A stretch of DNA of 64,000 nt from Aldrovandia affinis (GCA_029706075.1 JAINUG010000198.1:1102501-1166500), one strand, 5' to 3'. Shown: positions 11,401 to 23,255, counted from the stretch's first letter. Numbers and translations: made by a program. Notes: a model not told the origin generated them from the letters alone.

Positions 11401-11776
11401 GGGTGGGGTCTTCAGGGGAATACAAACACACAAAGTCTGCAATCCTTATCTCGTTGTCAATGTCCGTAATCCTATTCAAAATCCAAGCCAGTTCCGCAAT
11501 CCAATCCAGTCCAAATGGGGTCCCAAATGGGGTCCTCAAAACACAAAAACACTCCAAAACACTCTCTCTAAATCCTGGCTGGTCAAAGACTTCACAGGTT
11601 CTCTCTCTCTCTCTCTCTGTGAAGCCTTGAAATGGCCTTCAGCTGGTCGTTAGTCCCATTGCCTTGACTCGGCTCAGGTGTGGCTGTGGCCGCTGGGAAA
11701 TGTAGTGTTTTGGGCTCCTATGTGTTGGAGGCCAGGCAGCCATTTCCTTGTGCAGCCCCTTGGGCTGCCACAGTAT

Positions 11777-13033
11777 ATTAATTATCTTTAACTTTATCAA
11801 AATGTGTTTACTGTTTATTGATGATGCTCATAATTTAATATACTTAATGAACTCTGAACTGAGTTCAGTGGATAATTGGTTTAAAGCCAATAAGCTTTTG
11901 CTCAACAGCAAAAAAAAGTGCTTACATGTTATTTATGCAAAAATACTAAAGAAATGTTAACATCTCAGGAAACATTTATGTGTACAATGACACTCTAAAA
12001 CGTGTCCCAGGTACAACATTTCTTGGGATTCTCATAGATGAAAAGTTACCTTGTGAAAAACATTGGTGTCTTCAAGAGAATAAGATATAGAGGCGGCAGT
12101 GGCTCTCAGTTAGTGGCACTGAACTCTTAAACTGCTAACAGGGCGCCGTACTATGGCTGACCATTTGATGGAATACATATGTATAGTGTCTATATCTATG
12201 TGTGTGTGTGTATCTAGGAGAGATATGCAATAGAACAAATTCCAATTACCTTGTGTAACATAGCTAATAAAGTATTAGGGTTAGGGTTAGGGTATATTTT
12301 CTATCTGACAAACCCATGCTAATCAGAGTGGCATACATACATCCGTATTGGACTCTGATTTACCCATACTGCAACTTAGTTTGGGCAAGCACTTTTAAGT
12401 GGAATTTAAACAACCTACTTCTGAAAAAACACTTTGCAGGATTAGCCATATACTCTGACATACTTGCAAGTTCTTCCTCAATATTTTACAGTTTAGGAAT
12501 CCTAAATATTCACATTATTAATAAATTCCGAATCCGTTTATTTGTTTTCCATTTCAAGGACAACCTTCTCCCAGTCTGCCTCCAAAACTTTTTTTCAATT
12601 AAACCCACAGTTCCATACCCACCGGACCGGATCTGTAAATTATCTTCATTTCTGCTTTGTACGGGACAACTCATGGCCAACTAAACACAGAGGACCAGTC
12701 TTTTGGAATAACAGTCAGTTTAATAATCACACTTATTTTAATAGCTTTAAAAAAAAACATTGAAAAAGTTATACACGTGCCAATCTCACCAAGATGTGTT
12801 TATTTTATCCCTTCAACTATACCATGTCTCTGTAGTCATCTTGTTTTCTATTTCTTTTTTATGTATTATATTGTTTTTGTTTTTTTCTCCTCTTCCTTCT
12901 TTCTCTCTTTTTTTTAATTCCTTAATTACTGTTTGAGCCCCTTCATCCTGCACACACACACATGTGAGTCCTTAATACTGGTGGTTCTGTTTTCCCTCTG
13001 TTTTTGTTTTGTGCAGACTAAATAAAGAAATAA
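11777..13033 (+). pseudogene. LINE reverse transcriptase, C-terminal half and 3' end
   Basis: Continues the LINE from 7690. The catalytic box reads FIDD at 11814-11825 where FADD or YADD is expected. Then come SSVDNWFKANKL (about 11860-11895), an FLGILIDEK segment (about 12020-12050) and, beyond a SINE insertion (12089-12292), the C-terminal domain with YPYCNLVWAS (about 12360-12395). Many stops and frameshifts. The 3' part is T-rich and ends near actaaataaagaaataaat at 13017-13035. Fits CR1/L2-like LINEs. Confidence 0.72.
12089..12292 (+). repeat. SINE family D copy ending in three TTAGGG units
   Basis: From ggcggcagtggctctcag through tctaggagagatatg to ataaagta it matches, in reverse, the longer copy at 52065-52392. 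Part of the tRNA-like head is missing. The end is followed by (TTAGGG)3 at 12275-12292, after which LINE sequence resumes. The repeats may be the SINE's simple-sequence tail. Confidence 0.7.
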
Positions 13034-13940
13034 ATCTGCGCGGAAAGATAAATGATGTTGAATTAAAAAGGTTTGACACGCATGCTTTTTCTAAATGACA
13101 TATTCTAGTACAGCACCCATATAAAAAGTGGTCACCGGCTTCATGTTGATGAAAAAAATGTTGCTTCACGGGGAGACAACACCATGAAATCAAAGAGGGG
13201 CTCTTTTAACCTCTAAGACAGTGCGTCCCGACCCAAGATTTGGGTTACAGGGGGGTGCAGATAGGGCTATAATTATGATTTATGACAGAAATCATGATGC
13301 AGACCTCACTGCTCCTGTATTTGGCCAAGATCTCTTTCTTGTATCTCTTGTATTATCAAGCAATTCCCAGAAGGCAATATCAAGTTAAGGAAGGGAGGTA
13401 AAAATCTATATTTTTTGCTAATGTTGACTGTCTGTCAAAAGATACTTATGTAGGTAATAGGTTACACTTCCAAATGCAGATGCTGAAATGCAGGCATACT
13501 TGAGGACTGAAATTGTCCAGGCCTGTGTTCACTGTACATGGTTAAAAACAATGGAAAAAGTTACAATGCGCTCTACCAAATGATTGAGCAGACCATTAAG
13601 GGTTAAGGTGCTATTCAGCTGTTGATACCATTCACATGTTTATATCCGCACACATTTTCCAGAAGGTAAATGTCAATTCAATGTGTCTGCAAAATATCTG
13701 TCTTTTAAACCTATTTTCACCTCGGAAATACAGAATCTGACTGGATGGGCACAGTAATGATGTTGTTGAATAGCCTGATTGACAGACGGTCCCAAAATGC
13801 TACTGGCTACCGTGGGAGCGCACACACATATTCACTCCCTTTGAAAAGTGAAAATATAATTCAGGCCCCTGGTGAAAGGCTACCACCAAGGTACTGATTT
13901 ATAGTATGATATTTATAGTATGATATTTAATTAATTTGAC
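13034..13940. other. Unassigned noncoding DNA
   Basis: Nothing recognisable. A 17-bp direct repeat (tatagtatgatatttat type) lies at about 13900-13926. Confidence 0.4.
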
Positions 13941-14080
13941 ATAATATAATAATGATATATGCCATTTAGCAGACACTATTATCCAATGCAACTTACAGTA
14001 ATGAATCCATACCTTTTTAAGTATATGTGGTCCCAATGGGAATTGAACCCACACTCTACCCACAGAGCCACACAGACATG
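13941..14080 (-). repeat. SINE family B, minus strand, with internal deletion
   Basis: The order atatatgccatttagcagac, aacttacagtaatgaatcc, tggtcccaatgggaattgaa, ctctacc, cagagccacacag matches the copies at 57050, 59317 and 61482. About 25 bases between the A and B boxes are missing. Confidence 0.75.
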
Positions 14081-15554
14081 CACTTTTACTAAAAATGACT
14101 GGCACTCTATCAATACGTTTTAGTCACTGCAGATCATGTTCATCCAGATGGAAACCCTTATACTCTTTAGCCAGTGAAGGCAATCTGCTCTGGGATTGGA
14201 ACCAAGCGCAGAGCACCTGCGGGAGGGCCTTACATGGCCCACTTTTGCCCTAAATATGGAGTAGAACATGCTGACAGCTGCCAGAGTCCACTTCAAAGGG
14301 AATACACCTGGGCTTGCAACTTTGCTCGACTTACAAAAAAAGGGTACCTGCATACTCCAAATGCGGGTAATCCGAAAGCGCCGGCAGCGGGACACCTGAG
14401 ACTCCGGTTGCCCAGGCTACCGGTTGACTGCTGCTTGTGGCCCGTTTCCGCGCCGTGGGTGGGCGTTGCCGCGGCAACGATTCTCCCTTAACACTCATAA
14501 ACAAATATAGGTGTTTCCGTTAAATTACATAATGACGGCCAAACTGTACAGTATCAGCAAAAAAAGAACACCCAAAAAACTCCCCTTGCTTTTAAATGAA
14601 AGATAAGCAAAGGGCAAAGCAGCACAACTGTCACATGAACAGTACAGGCCCAGATTTTACTGCGCAAAGAGTAATGAGACACATCTCGCAAGCAGACGAT
14701 GTGATGCAGTAAATTGGTTTCAGCACTTTTTCTCCTCATATCTGCTGTTTTGTCACTCACGGTGTGCATAAGGACCCACCTGAGGATGTGTACGCTTTGA
14801 GGCTGCTTGGCAAGATGCTTGTGTATCTGCTTTTAATCTAAAATATATATTTTTAAAACTCCTTATCCACAGGAATGAAAGATTGTGACAGTGGGGCTCA
14901 ATTCATTTTAATATATTTTTAAAAATGTAATTCACTTCATTATAAAGTAGTAGAACTTCTTTTTATTTTTTTTCTTAAAAATAAAATGCAAGATGAAAGC
15001 TAACTAAATATTTCCATGCACGGTGTGTCTTATGCTAAAAACACATTTCGGTTTTTAAAAACCTGTCACATTGCCTTCTCCACATTTTTCTTCATGGCCC
15101 CACTATTCTCTTTGAGGTTTTCCCCCTCAAATGATAGCTATAATCAATCATTATTTTTACTTTTTTTTTTTTTTTAATCATCCCTAGGTTCTACAGTAGC
15201 CATCTTAAAAATGTTAATATTTAAAAAAAATTATGTTTCAGTTTTATTTATTTATTATACAATTTTTAAGGACACATTTCTTTTTTAAATTTAATAATTT
15301 AACCATTTTTATGATATTTTTTGGTCCACCTTTGTCTAATTGAAAATTCCAAAATGCCCTTGTTCAGTAATGTCACATGAGGGAATCACGAAGGTTATTG
15401 TGCATTAAGGGCAGGAAGGATCTCGTATTCAGCATATAACTGACTGTGATTAGTGTATTGTGACTGAACATTCTCACAAGCTTACAAAGGACTGGTAACC
15501 TTAACTGTCATGCCTTTGCACATTCTCACTGAGCTATCTGCACATTTCGCAGAG

Positions 15555-15560
<6 letters not shown>
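14081..15560. other. Unassigned DNA; GC-rich block 14190-14490 then AT-rich
   Basis: 14190-14490 is richer in G+C and CpG than its surroundings and ends in a perfect RFX-type palindrome (separate entry). 14820-15330 is very AT-rich with long A and T runs. No gene seen. Confidence 0.4.
14465..14478. promoter_or_regulatory. RFX X-box-like palindrome
   Basis: gttgccgcggcaac is a perfect 14-bp palindrome matching the known RFX family site form GTTGCC-N2-GGCAAC. It lies at the edge of a CpG-bearing block. Binding in vivo is inference. Confidence 0.45.

Positions 15561-15644
<84 letters not shown>
15561..15644 (+). repeat. (GA)42 microsatellite
   Basis: Uninterrupted GA dinucleotides for 84 bp, directly after a short gtgtgt run. 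Confidence 0.97.
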
Positions 15645-15652
<8 letters not shown>

Positions 15653-15699
15653 CGACCAACAACGATGTCTATTGCTGTATTACTGCACTGGTCTCTTGC

Positions 15700-15782
15700 G
15701 CTTACCTTGTATTAATGCACATCCTGTAAGTCGCTCTGGATAAGAGCGTCTGCTAAATGCTTAATATGTAAATGTAAAATGT
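15700..15782 (+). repeat. SINE 3' tail fragment
   Basis: tattaatgcacatcctgtaa then the tail ctctggataagagcgtctgc and aaatgtaaaatgta. The same junction is seen at 51360-51445 and, more diverged, at 60828. Confidence 0.75.
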
Positions 15783-16704
15783 AGAGAGATAGAGAGAAAC
15801 AGTGAAACTGACAGTGACATCTAAACATGGGACACGTTGAATGCAATTGTGTATACCATGGTCACTTTATCGTGAATATTCAGAGCCAAAGTAATAATTG
15901 TTCCCTTAATATTAAGGGAAAGTTTTAAGTTCTAATCATTTTACGCGCGCACATATATTTGACTTTTGTTGCTGCGGAAAACACACAAGCCACAGCCAGA
16001 TAGCTCTATTTGTCTAAATCAGGAGCTGCAGCTGATTCATGAGTGCAGAGAAAGTGCAGAAGTGATCCTCAAGGACTTCTGTCAGTTTTAAGATTGCTTT
16101 CCTCGGGAAATCCAGCCTTTCCATCCCCTCAGCCGAATACATTTGCATCACAGTGCATTTCAGAGTGAATCGTTTCTGTCTTTTAACACTCCGCCTCACT
16201 TCCAGACAGCGCCTACAAAAACAATATCATGCGCAAGGCAATTTTGTGTTGTCTGACAGTTTAGCAGTTTCCATGGAAGCGGGAGGTTCAGTGTTCGCCA
16301 AAGGGGGAAACAGTCAGACTTTTCGGGATTAAGCACGGGCGGGAGTAATCTTATGAAATATTGTCTGTTGGACTAGGAGGCAAAAATATGTCCCGGTCGA
16401 ATGATTTAAACGCAGTTTTATCTGACCGCTCCTTGGAGTAGTGTGGTGGAACGGAAATGGTTGCACGCAAGCCTTGACCTGGACATGCTTGACTGCAGTG
16501 TATATTCATCTGGCCGAGGCTGACCTCACTGTTGAACCGTATGAGCTAACTTGCACCTGATCTGCTGCTTCGTTTTAGACCACCAGCATTTGTTGCAGCC
16601 GACACAGGCATGGCACAGTGTCAGGAGCGGATGCATTTTAAATCACGTGGCAGTCCTTTTGAATGACCAAATATCAAAATCTGGGTAGCTCAGATAAATA
16701 AACA
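15783..16704. other. Unassigned noncoding DNA
   Basis: No gene recognised. 16230-16560 has moderate CpG content and little repeat character, but no splice or coding evidence. Confidence 0.4.
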
Positions 16705-16712
16705 CACTTAAA

Positions 16713-17193
16713 CAGGCCTGGTTCCAGGACGAAATCACTAAAGGTGCATCTGAAATGAGTGGGGGTGCACTAGTAGCTAGCTGCAGCGCACACTGTGCTG
16801 GCTGCCACAGTCTGCCTCTGTGTCTTTGGCTGTGGTGGTGTTGCTGGTGCTCGGCTCCTGCTGCAACCATTTGAGAATATCCATTATGATGTTGTAGTTA
16901 ACCTCGTTAGCTACGCCTAGCTGACCGTTTGCAAACTGGGCTTGCACACTTAGGCCGTTAGGTCAAAATTGTCTGTAACACCAAATAAATGCCACGTGAC
17001 AACGCGTGAGGAAAGATCAAAGAATGCCGCCTGCTGCGTGTGTTATGAGCGTGAAAGCACGTGCATGCATATGAGTAATGCACAGAACATTTTTTGTGCT
17101 TTTCAAAAGTTTTATTACAATATACAACTGAGGGTGCAAAATATCAATCTGAGGGTGAAATGCACCCTTTCGCACCCTGTAGAACCAGGCCTG
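16713..17193. mobile_element. Non-autonomous hAT-type element, 481 bp
   Basis: Ends are inverted repeats CAGGCCTGGTTC...GAACCAGGCCTG. It is flanked by a near-perfect 8-bp duplication (cacttaaa at 16705-16712, cacttaat at 17194-17201), the size made by hAT transposases. No transposase frame. Sub-terminal words ggtgca and ggtgaaatgcaccc recur at both ends. Confidence 0.85.
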
Positions 17194-17201
17194 CACTTAA
17201 T

Positions 17202-18580
17202 GTGCAATGTATGTGATGACAGTGATGATAAAATGCGTGTGTGTGTGTGTGTGTGTGTGTGCATGCGCATGCATGTATTTCATGGTGCTATCTAAACCCA
17301 GACAGAAACACCTCACACACATCATTGTCCTGTAAGAAGGAAGAAAGCTTAAGACATTTCTTGATAAAAATGGAAGGTTTGAGCCCATAGTCAGACAGAT
17401 CAGTAAGGTCCAACTTTGGTTTCTTAAGTAATGACCTGCCTACAGCCATTTTAAGTGATCTAGGAACTTGCCCTGATAATAGAGATGAATTTATGATATA
17501 TAATATAAGTTTGCCAAGTAAAGGTAAAAGCTTCAGTAGCTTCGTAGGAATGGGGCCTAGAAGGCAGTGGGTGATTTAGAGGGCCACTACCTGGCTCAGA
17601 GAGGAGGAGTAAAGACTTTGAGGCATTCCTATTGTCCAGGAGACAAATCTGCGTGCATTATGTTGTCAGAATCTGGAGTAGTAGCGTGTCTTTTTTCCAC
17701 TGAAGAAATTCAGGAAGTCATTACTACTGCGTGACAGAGGAATTGTTCAAAGTATTTGAGCTTTGCGTTTGTAAGGAGTGATTCAATGCACTTGAACGAG
17801 AGAGAGACCGTTTCTACCCCCAAGTAATTGTGAAAGATGCATGCTTTTGCACAGTAATTATTTGTGTGTGTATACGCACTGGTTTATGTTATGTTAAATA
17901 TGAAATGTTCACCGCAATAAAATGTAGGCTACATACTTGGCTGGTGTACTCATGAGGCAACGCCCTGAGCGATTGCAGAGGTTGGATATGATTGCGCAGG
18001 AGAGGAGGGGCCTTACAACAAGTAATAATAAACAAAAAACAATGAAGCTTTAATGAAGATTGCTGACAAAATTGTCAGTTTGTGGGATGGGGGATCATAC
18101 CCTTATTTTATATCCGTAAAACCTGGTACTTAAAAATGTTAAATGTGGTAATAGTCAAAATAAAGAGCATTCTGAATCGACTTCAATTGATGTGGGGGCA
18201 ATAATATTGTTGAGCAGATGTAATGGATATTACAGATATTACAATAATAACATAACAGATATATTTTACCTTACCTCTGATATTATGTTTTATCAGTTGT
18301 CTTTCTCTGTATGCACTTTGGGCTGCAAATCGATGTGTGAAAGGTGCTGTATAAATAAAGTTTATTATTATTTTTATTATTTATTTTTTTATGTGGGACA
18401 ACATCCGTCATTGAGGGAATGTGGGACGCTTAGTCACTCTATGCGGCGCATCACAAGTTCATCAATAAAACGTAGTTAATATTGTCAATGAACACGTTTC
18501 AATATACGTGGCTTTGATGAAAATACACAAAATAAACTAAACTTACATATACCACAGGTCTTTTCCTGACACATATTTCA
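17202..18580. other. Unassigned DNA with a TG microsatellite
   Basis: A (GT)n run lies at 17236-17261, followed by the alternating purine-pyrimidine run gcatgcgcatgcatgt. The rest is AT-rich and unclassified. Confidence 0.45.
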
Positions 18581-18618
18581 GTTTCCTACTGAGAAAAGCG
18601 CTTTTCTCAGTAGGAAAC
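18581..18618. repeat. 38-bp perfect palindrome
   Basis: Arm gtttcctactgagaaaagc (18581-18599) is followed at once by its exact reverse complement (18600-18618), with no spacer. The match stops at the next base on each side. Confidence 0.95.
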
Positions 18619-19089
18619 GGATACACGTGCGTGATAGTTTTGCTTAGTCTAGTATTTCCGTATGATACACCATCCAATTATGTACTCACTATTATTGTAT
18701 TGAAAGCAAGTCTCATAATGTGCTATTCGCAAGCCATGGCATTTGCTCTTCCTTAGAGATGAAGAAATTTCACTATGGCACTAAAGGGGAACTACAGCCC
18801 CAAGTCTTAAAACAGGGGTTTTAAAATGTCCTTAAGAATTTTCCAAAAACTGCCCGGCTTCATATAATCTCGTATCTTTGATCTGATCTGGGCTGTAACC
18901 AGCTAGCTAGGCTTGGTGCTATGACTGCATAATAGATGATTTTGCATGAAGAAAGGTAAGGAGGAGATTTTTGAGCAGAATATAACCTCCAATAGAAATA
19001 AGTTATTTCCCCTTTTTTTTCTTTATCAATTTGATACTTATTATTTGAATTTGACATTATAATTTAGTTGTTGTAAATATTATTTATTT
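18619..19089. other. Unassigned AT-rich DNA
   Basis: Nothing recognisable. Confidence 0.4.
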
Positions 19090-19275
19090 ATGTGATCCAG
19101 ATGTTTTCTGGGAAAAAAATATTATTAATAAAATAAAATATGTTTTTCTGAATAATTGTATTAGTATTGTAGGTTTGTAATTTTCTGATTTTTTTGGCAT
19201 AAAATATACCTCATTACAGTATATAGTTTTATTTTATACAATCTCTTTTGTTCATCTTTATCAAGGATAGGAATA
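19090..19275 (+). repeat. Tc1/mariner 3' region remnant
   Basis: ctgaataattgtattagtat and following T-rich words through atcaaggataggaata parallel the 3' end of the dead Tc1-like copy at 58560-58700. No coding part remains. Confidence 0.4.
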
Positions 19276-20869
19276 AAAAGGTCTAAAGAGTCTACTGTAT
19301 ATCTGTGTGCATCCCTAGAATTAGTGTGGGTGCTGAGAGGGGGTGGATTATAGTGGGGGGTGAGGGTCCTGCTCAGGGCCTCCAAAAAGCCTGGACCGGC
19401 CCTGATTAGTAGTGTACCACTTTTGCAGGAAGTAACATTTTTTAAATTGATGTCAGACTTCCAGAGCAGGATTGACTACATTCCCACTATCTATAGCTGA
19501 AAGTCCTTAAGTACCTAATTATCACAGATATTGTATTTAGAAGCAACTGTTTCCAACCAGCACAAATAGGCCCTTAAAATGTGACCAGAATGTACAACTG
19601 GAAGACAGACGCTTCCAAAGTAATAATTACCAATACGAGATATTAAATTGAAGCTCAGCCAAAAAGATGTAAGATAATGCACGAAGATTCAGTCGCTGAA
19701 GATTATTTCGTGAATACCAATTCCGGCACACAGTCATCTGGGGAGGAGAATGATGATACTGATTGCCTCGGGTCAGTTATAAGAAATGAGGGAGAATAAG
19801 TTAATGCAGCTATTGGAGATGAGAGGGAACGCGCGTTTACAGGAAGTGGGGAAAGAAAAGCAGCATCAATGAAGAATAATTAGGATATTAGAAGATATCT
19901 GGCTTCATGTAAGACAATATAGGACCGTGCTCTATACCAGTGGCTCTCAAAGTGTGTGTGTGTGTGAGGGGGGTCACGCATGGGTCCACACATGGGTCCA
20001 GGAGATGTAACAGGGTGACCACATCCATCAAAAAAACGGATAAAGCTAATGCATTTTCTGTGGAGCTCACATGCTGATGGACGACAGAGAGGATGGAGAG
20101 CCATCTGTAATTTTTTTCCCAGGTTTGTCCATATTTTTACAGCCAATCGGGCAGCCACTCACCACCAGGGCCAGGGTTGGCACAGCCTGGGATCGAACCT
20201 TGCTTAGGACAAGCGTTTTGTGGGTTATTTTCATCACCTTGTTAACCTGTTAACTTCAACTGACTTCAACTAACAGTACATGAATCCCTTACGTATACAC
20301 ACATGGTCAATTAACTACGTTTATGTACACTCTAGGAGTTAAACAATAACAACACCACTATTGGGTAGTTAATAAGTCAATTAAATTGCATTAACACAAA
20401 AAAAAAGTCACATGGTGCATTAGGAATCTTAGTTATAGGTATAGAAAAACATTCTATATACACACTCTTAAATGTATTAATGCCTGTCAAGTTGGTGACA
20501 CATACCTTATAATAAACTACATTCAGAAATGACTTATTTTACAGAAGCAGGTCACATACACAAGTGTGTATAACCCATACGCTTTTGACAATTGTGTACA
20601 AACAAATTCATATTGAGTGTCAATTGTAGTTAATATATATTGAATGGACTGTAATATCAATTTGATTCAGTTGTGGAGATAAGGATTTAGAGTGAAGTGG
20701 TATTGCTCACAAGCCTGTCTGGGATAAATAGTTGCACAGCTGGCAGTGTCTGTGCATTCCAAACTTGTTGTTAAACCTGTTTTAAACCTGCATCCCCATA
20801 GCATCTAACAAAGTTGTTGGCCAGTTCAGTTGGCTAGTGTAACCACTGTGGTCTGAACAGGATTCAAAC
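19276..20869. other. Unassigned DNA
   Basis: At 19381-19403 a run ending gcctggaccggccctg looks like a terminal repeat of a non-autonomous DNA element, but no partner end was found. A short TG run lies at 19950-19965. No gene. Confidence 0.35.
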
Positions 20870-20985
20870 CCATCAATCACAACACCTACCAGTAAAACCC
20901 ACCAATCACAGCACATGTCAATCAAAATGCACCAATCACAGCACATGCCAATCAAATTCCACCAATCATGGCACATGCCATTTTC
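20870..20985 (+). repeat. 30-bp tandem repeat carrying CCAATCA
   Basis: Units starting accaatcaca lie at 20901, 20931 and 20961 with a 30-bp period. A diverged unit at about 20870 makes nearly four copies. Each has ccaatca and gcacatg(c/t)ca. Confidence 0.9.
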
Positions 20986-21026
20986 TCAGTGGACTACAGA
21001 CACAGAGTGGTCTCACAGTCGACTTT

Positions 21027-21150
21027 GAATTGCTTCAGTAAAAAATATCCAGCTGTATAAATGGATTGTATGTAAAGAAATGTAAATTGTGTAAGTCGCT
21101 CTGGATAAGAGTGTCTGCTAAATGCCTACAATGTAAATGTAAATGTATTT
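21027..21150 (+). repeat. 5'-truncated SINE family A
   Basis: It starts in the body at ttgaattgcttcagtaaa and runs through the gtcgctctggataagagtgt tail and aatgtaaatgta repeats. The tRNA-like head is absent. Confidence 0.85.
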
Positions 21151-21849
21151 CCTGTTCACAACTGTGCAGATAATACACATTGATCCCTGCACTTTCAAGC
21201 AGTAAATACTTGAATACTGAATCCATTCTTTAGGAAAGATCCATTGCCTTACGGTTCGGTCACAATTATTGTGTTGTAAGTAATGATGTAGTAGTGTTAA
21301 AATGATTACTTACTTTACTATAGTCATTCATATCCATTTGTCTTTCAGATGTCGGTCGCCTGCTCTAGACAATCTCAATTACACCAGTCCAAAGATGATT
21401 AACGCTGAATGGCTGCCATTATACTACCACAGGTGTTTTTTTTAAGGTGTTAGAGGTTAATCACAACAACATCTACATAATGACTGATGTGGGGAGGGCT
21501 GAATAAAGAGCGAGAGATTAATTTGAATAAGGATATTGGGACATCCAATTATAACCTCAATAATGCATCGCAACATTAGTGGCCATGTTTATTCAACACG
21601 GTTTTTGTTTTTTTGTTCGTTTTTTTTTTGCAAAAAGGAGAAAGGTTACCATGAAAGGGGAAACAGGAGCGTAGCCAAATATTTTAACAACAACCATCTT
21701 GATTACAGTTAGGACCTAAAAGGAGATTGTGGTCCAAGCTCGCCCACATTTAACTTTAAAGCACTAATTTAAATTCACGGATTGGATTGGTATCGTTTCT
21801 TTAAAGCTTTCTTTACATCTGATATGATATGATATGATATGATCTGATA
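21151..21849. other. Unassigned DNA with short GATAT repeat
   Basis: A (GATAT)-type array (atatgatatg words) lies at about 21818-21850 beside the hAT element. T-runs near 21600-21630. No gene. Confidence 0.45.
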
Positions 21850-21857
21850 TGTTTTGG

Positions 21858-22775
21858 CAGTGGTGGACCGTCAGGGCCTGCAAGGCCTTCTCTGCTGGCC
21901 TAAAAAATATCTGAATCACAGACTGATGTTAATTATATTTTGTCCATGAATACTTATTAAATAATTCCAAATGGTCTGTCCGCTTCCTTTCATAGCTTTT
22001 CCCCTGGTTGCGCTGCTTCCAGACGTATATTTTCATATTAAAGCATTTAACCAATCACATTTCAGCCATCATTTGTTGCCAGGGTCAAAGAAATCTGCCT
22101 GAGGCCTTCACAATCAGTTCTGCGGGCCCTGTAGCATCAAATAAGTGTCGATCAAACTGTTGCTTCAACCAATCAGATTTTGAGTTGGCGACACCAAGGC
22201 CTTCTAGCAGGCGTACGGTAATGTCAGCGTATTCACACCCTTTGATTGGATAGTCAGAGAGTGTACTAGCCAGAGCTAGCGAGCGGACATTTTCAGCCCT
22301 AAAGCGAATTAAAACTTATGCCAGAAATACGACAGGGCAGGCTCGACTTTAGCATTAGCTTCGATGGCGATAGAAAAGGACTTCTTGATGGACCTGAAAC
22401 GCACGGATAATCTGTACGACAGAGTAATTGAACTATTTTTGAGGAAAGAAAGGAGGATGGATTTTGTGCACAAATAATAAGGATTTTTGGTGAGTAAAAT
22501 GTTGCTATTTTCCTAAATAATATTGCAATTTTATGAGGTTATTATTGATGCTTTTTTATGTGTGTCAAGGAGACTTGTGCACCCCGGGTTTGTTTCTTCA
22601 GTAAAGGCATTTATTCTGGCTACACGAGTTATCTATCTGCGATGCAACGGCTCTTTATACAGCATTTCTGCATAATAAGATGGTTTTTATAGCCATAAAA
22701 TAGTTATTGAGGGGTGGATTGATTCAGACGGAGCACTGCTGAAGGCCTAGGTGTGAAATGCACGGCCCGCCACTG
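21858..22775. mobile_element. Non-autonomous hAT element, 918 bp
   Basis: The left end CAGTGGTGGACCGTC and the reverse complement of the right end, CAGTGGCGGGCCGTG, form the inverted repeats. The exact 8-bp duplication tgttttgg lies at 21850-21857 and 22776-22783. Near both ends an aggcctt-type word recurs. No transposase domain is recognisable; the interior (for example 22360-22470) may be a leftover of an autonomous element. Confidence 0.88.
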
Positions 22776-22783
22776 TGTTTTGG

Positions 22784-22967
22784 GATATACAATCTGATGG
22801 ACTGTTTTTGAATTACAATGTATTATTTGACTGATAACTCAACTGAACCGGAAGGTATAAAATTGGAAGTAGCAAATTCCATTACACCTTATGAATGTGC
22901 TTTTTATCACTGATGCAAGTATTAAAGTTTTCCATTGATAGGAAACTGGAAATGCTATGAAAATTAG
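22784..22967. other. Short unassigned AT-rich stretch
   Basis: Nothing recognisable between the hAT element and the SINE. Confidence 0.4.
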
Positions 22968-23255
22968 TTAAGGCGGCTACGCCAGTCTGGCTCTGGTCAG
23001 GAGTACCGTTAGCGGGCGGCAACTGGCTGTCCGCCCCAGGGGGGGAGGGAAGCCAGCATGAGTTCGCTGCAGAAAGCTTCTATCTGGTTGTATCGGAATC
23101 ACGGTCAGCAATTGGCAAGTTCCATCTTGGAGGAGGCGGTTCGTTGTTCCTGCCACTACCAGTATCAGAATAGCCCCGCAGTGGGCTTGTGGGGGGTGGA
23201 ACAATAAAGGGTACAATTGGCCACCAAATTGAGAGAAAGAAAAAAATCTGGAAAA
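22968..23255 (+). repeat. SINE family C, 5'-truncated
   Basis: GC-rich SINE body: cagtctggctctggtcagga, ctgtccgccccaggg, ttggaggaggcgg, cactaccagtatcag, and the end aattggccaccaaattgaga before A-rich tail. The same order occurs at 30536, 31818, 55087 and 55440. Confidence 0.8.

Larger units (their letters stand above)
7691..11772 (-). mobile_element. Solo LTR (about 481 bp) inserted in the LINE and split by a younger LTR element
   Basis: The left piece is 7691-7804 and the right piece 11406-11772. Together they make about 481 bp with inverted ends TGTGG...CCACA and a 4-bp duplication gtat (7687-7690 and 11773-11776), as expected of an LTR. Removing it and one gtat restores LINE reading across the junction. 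The minus strand is preferred because an AATAAA signal lies on that strand near 7765, close to what would be the LTR 3' end. The right piece holds a TC microsatellite near 11600-11619. No internal region remains, so it is a solo LTR. Family unknown. Confidence 0.75.

Noticed and set aside
15510-15743. Open frame with a long Arg-Glu repeat
   Set aside because: It is the translation of the (GA)42 microsatellite.
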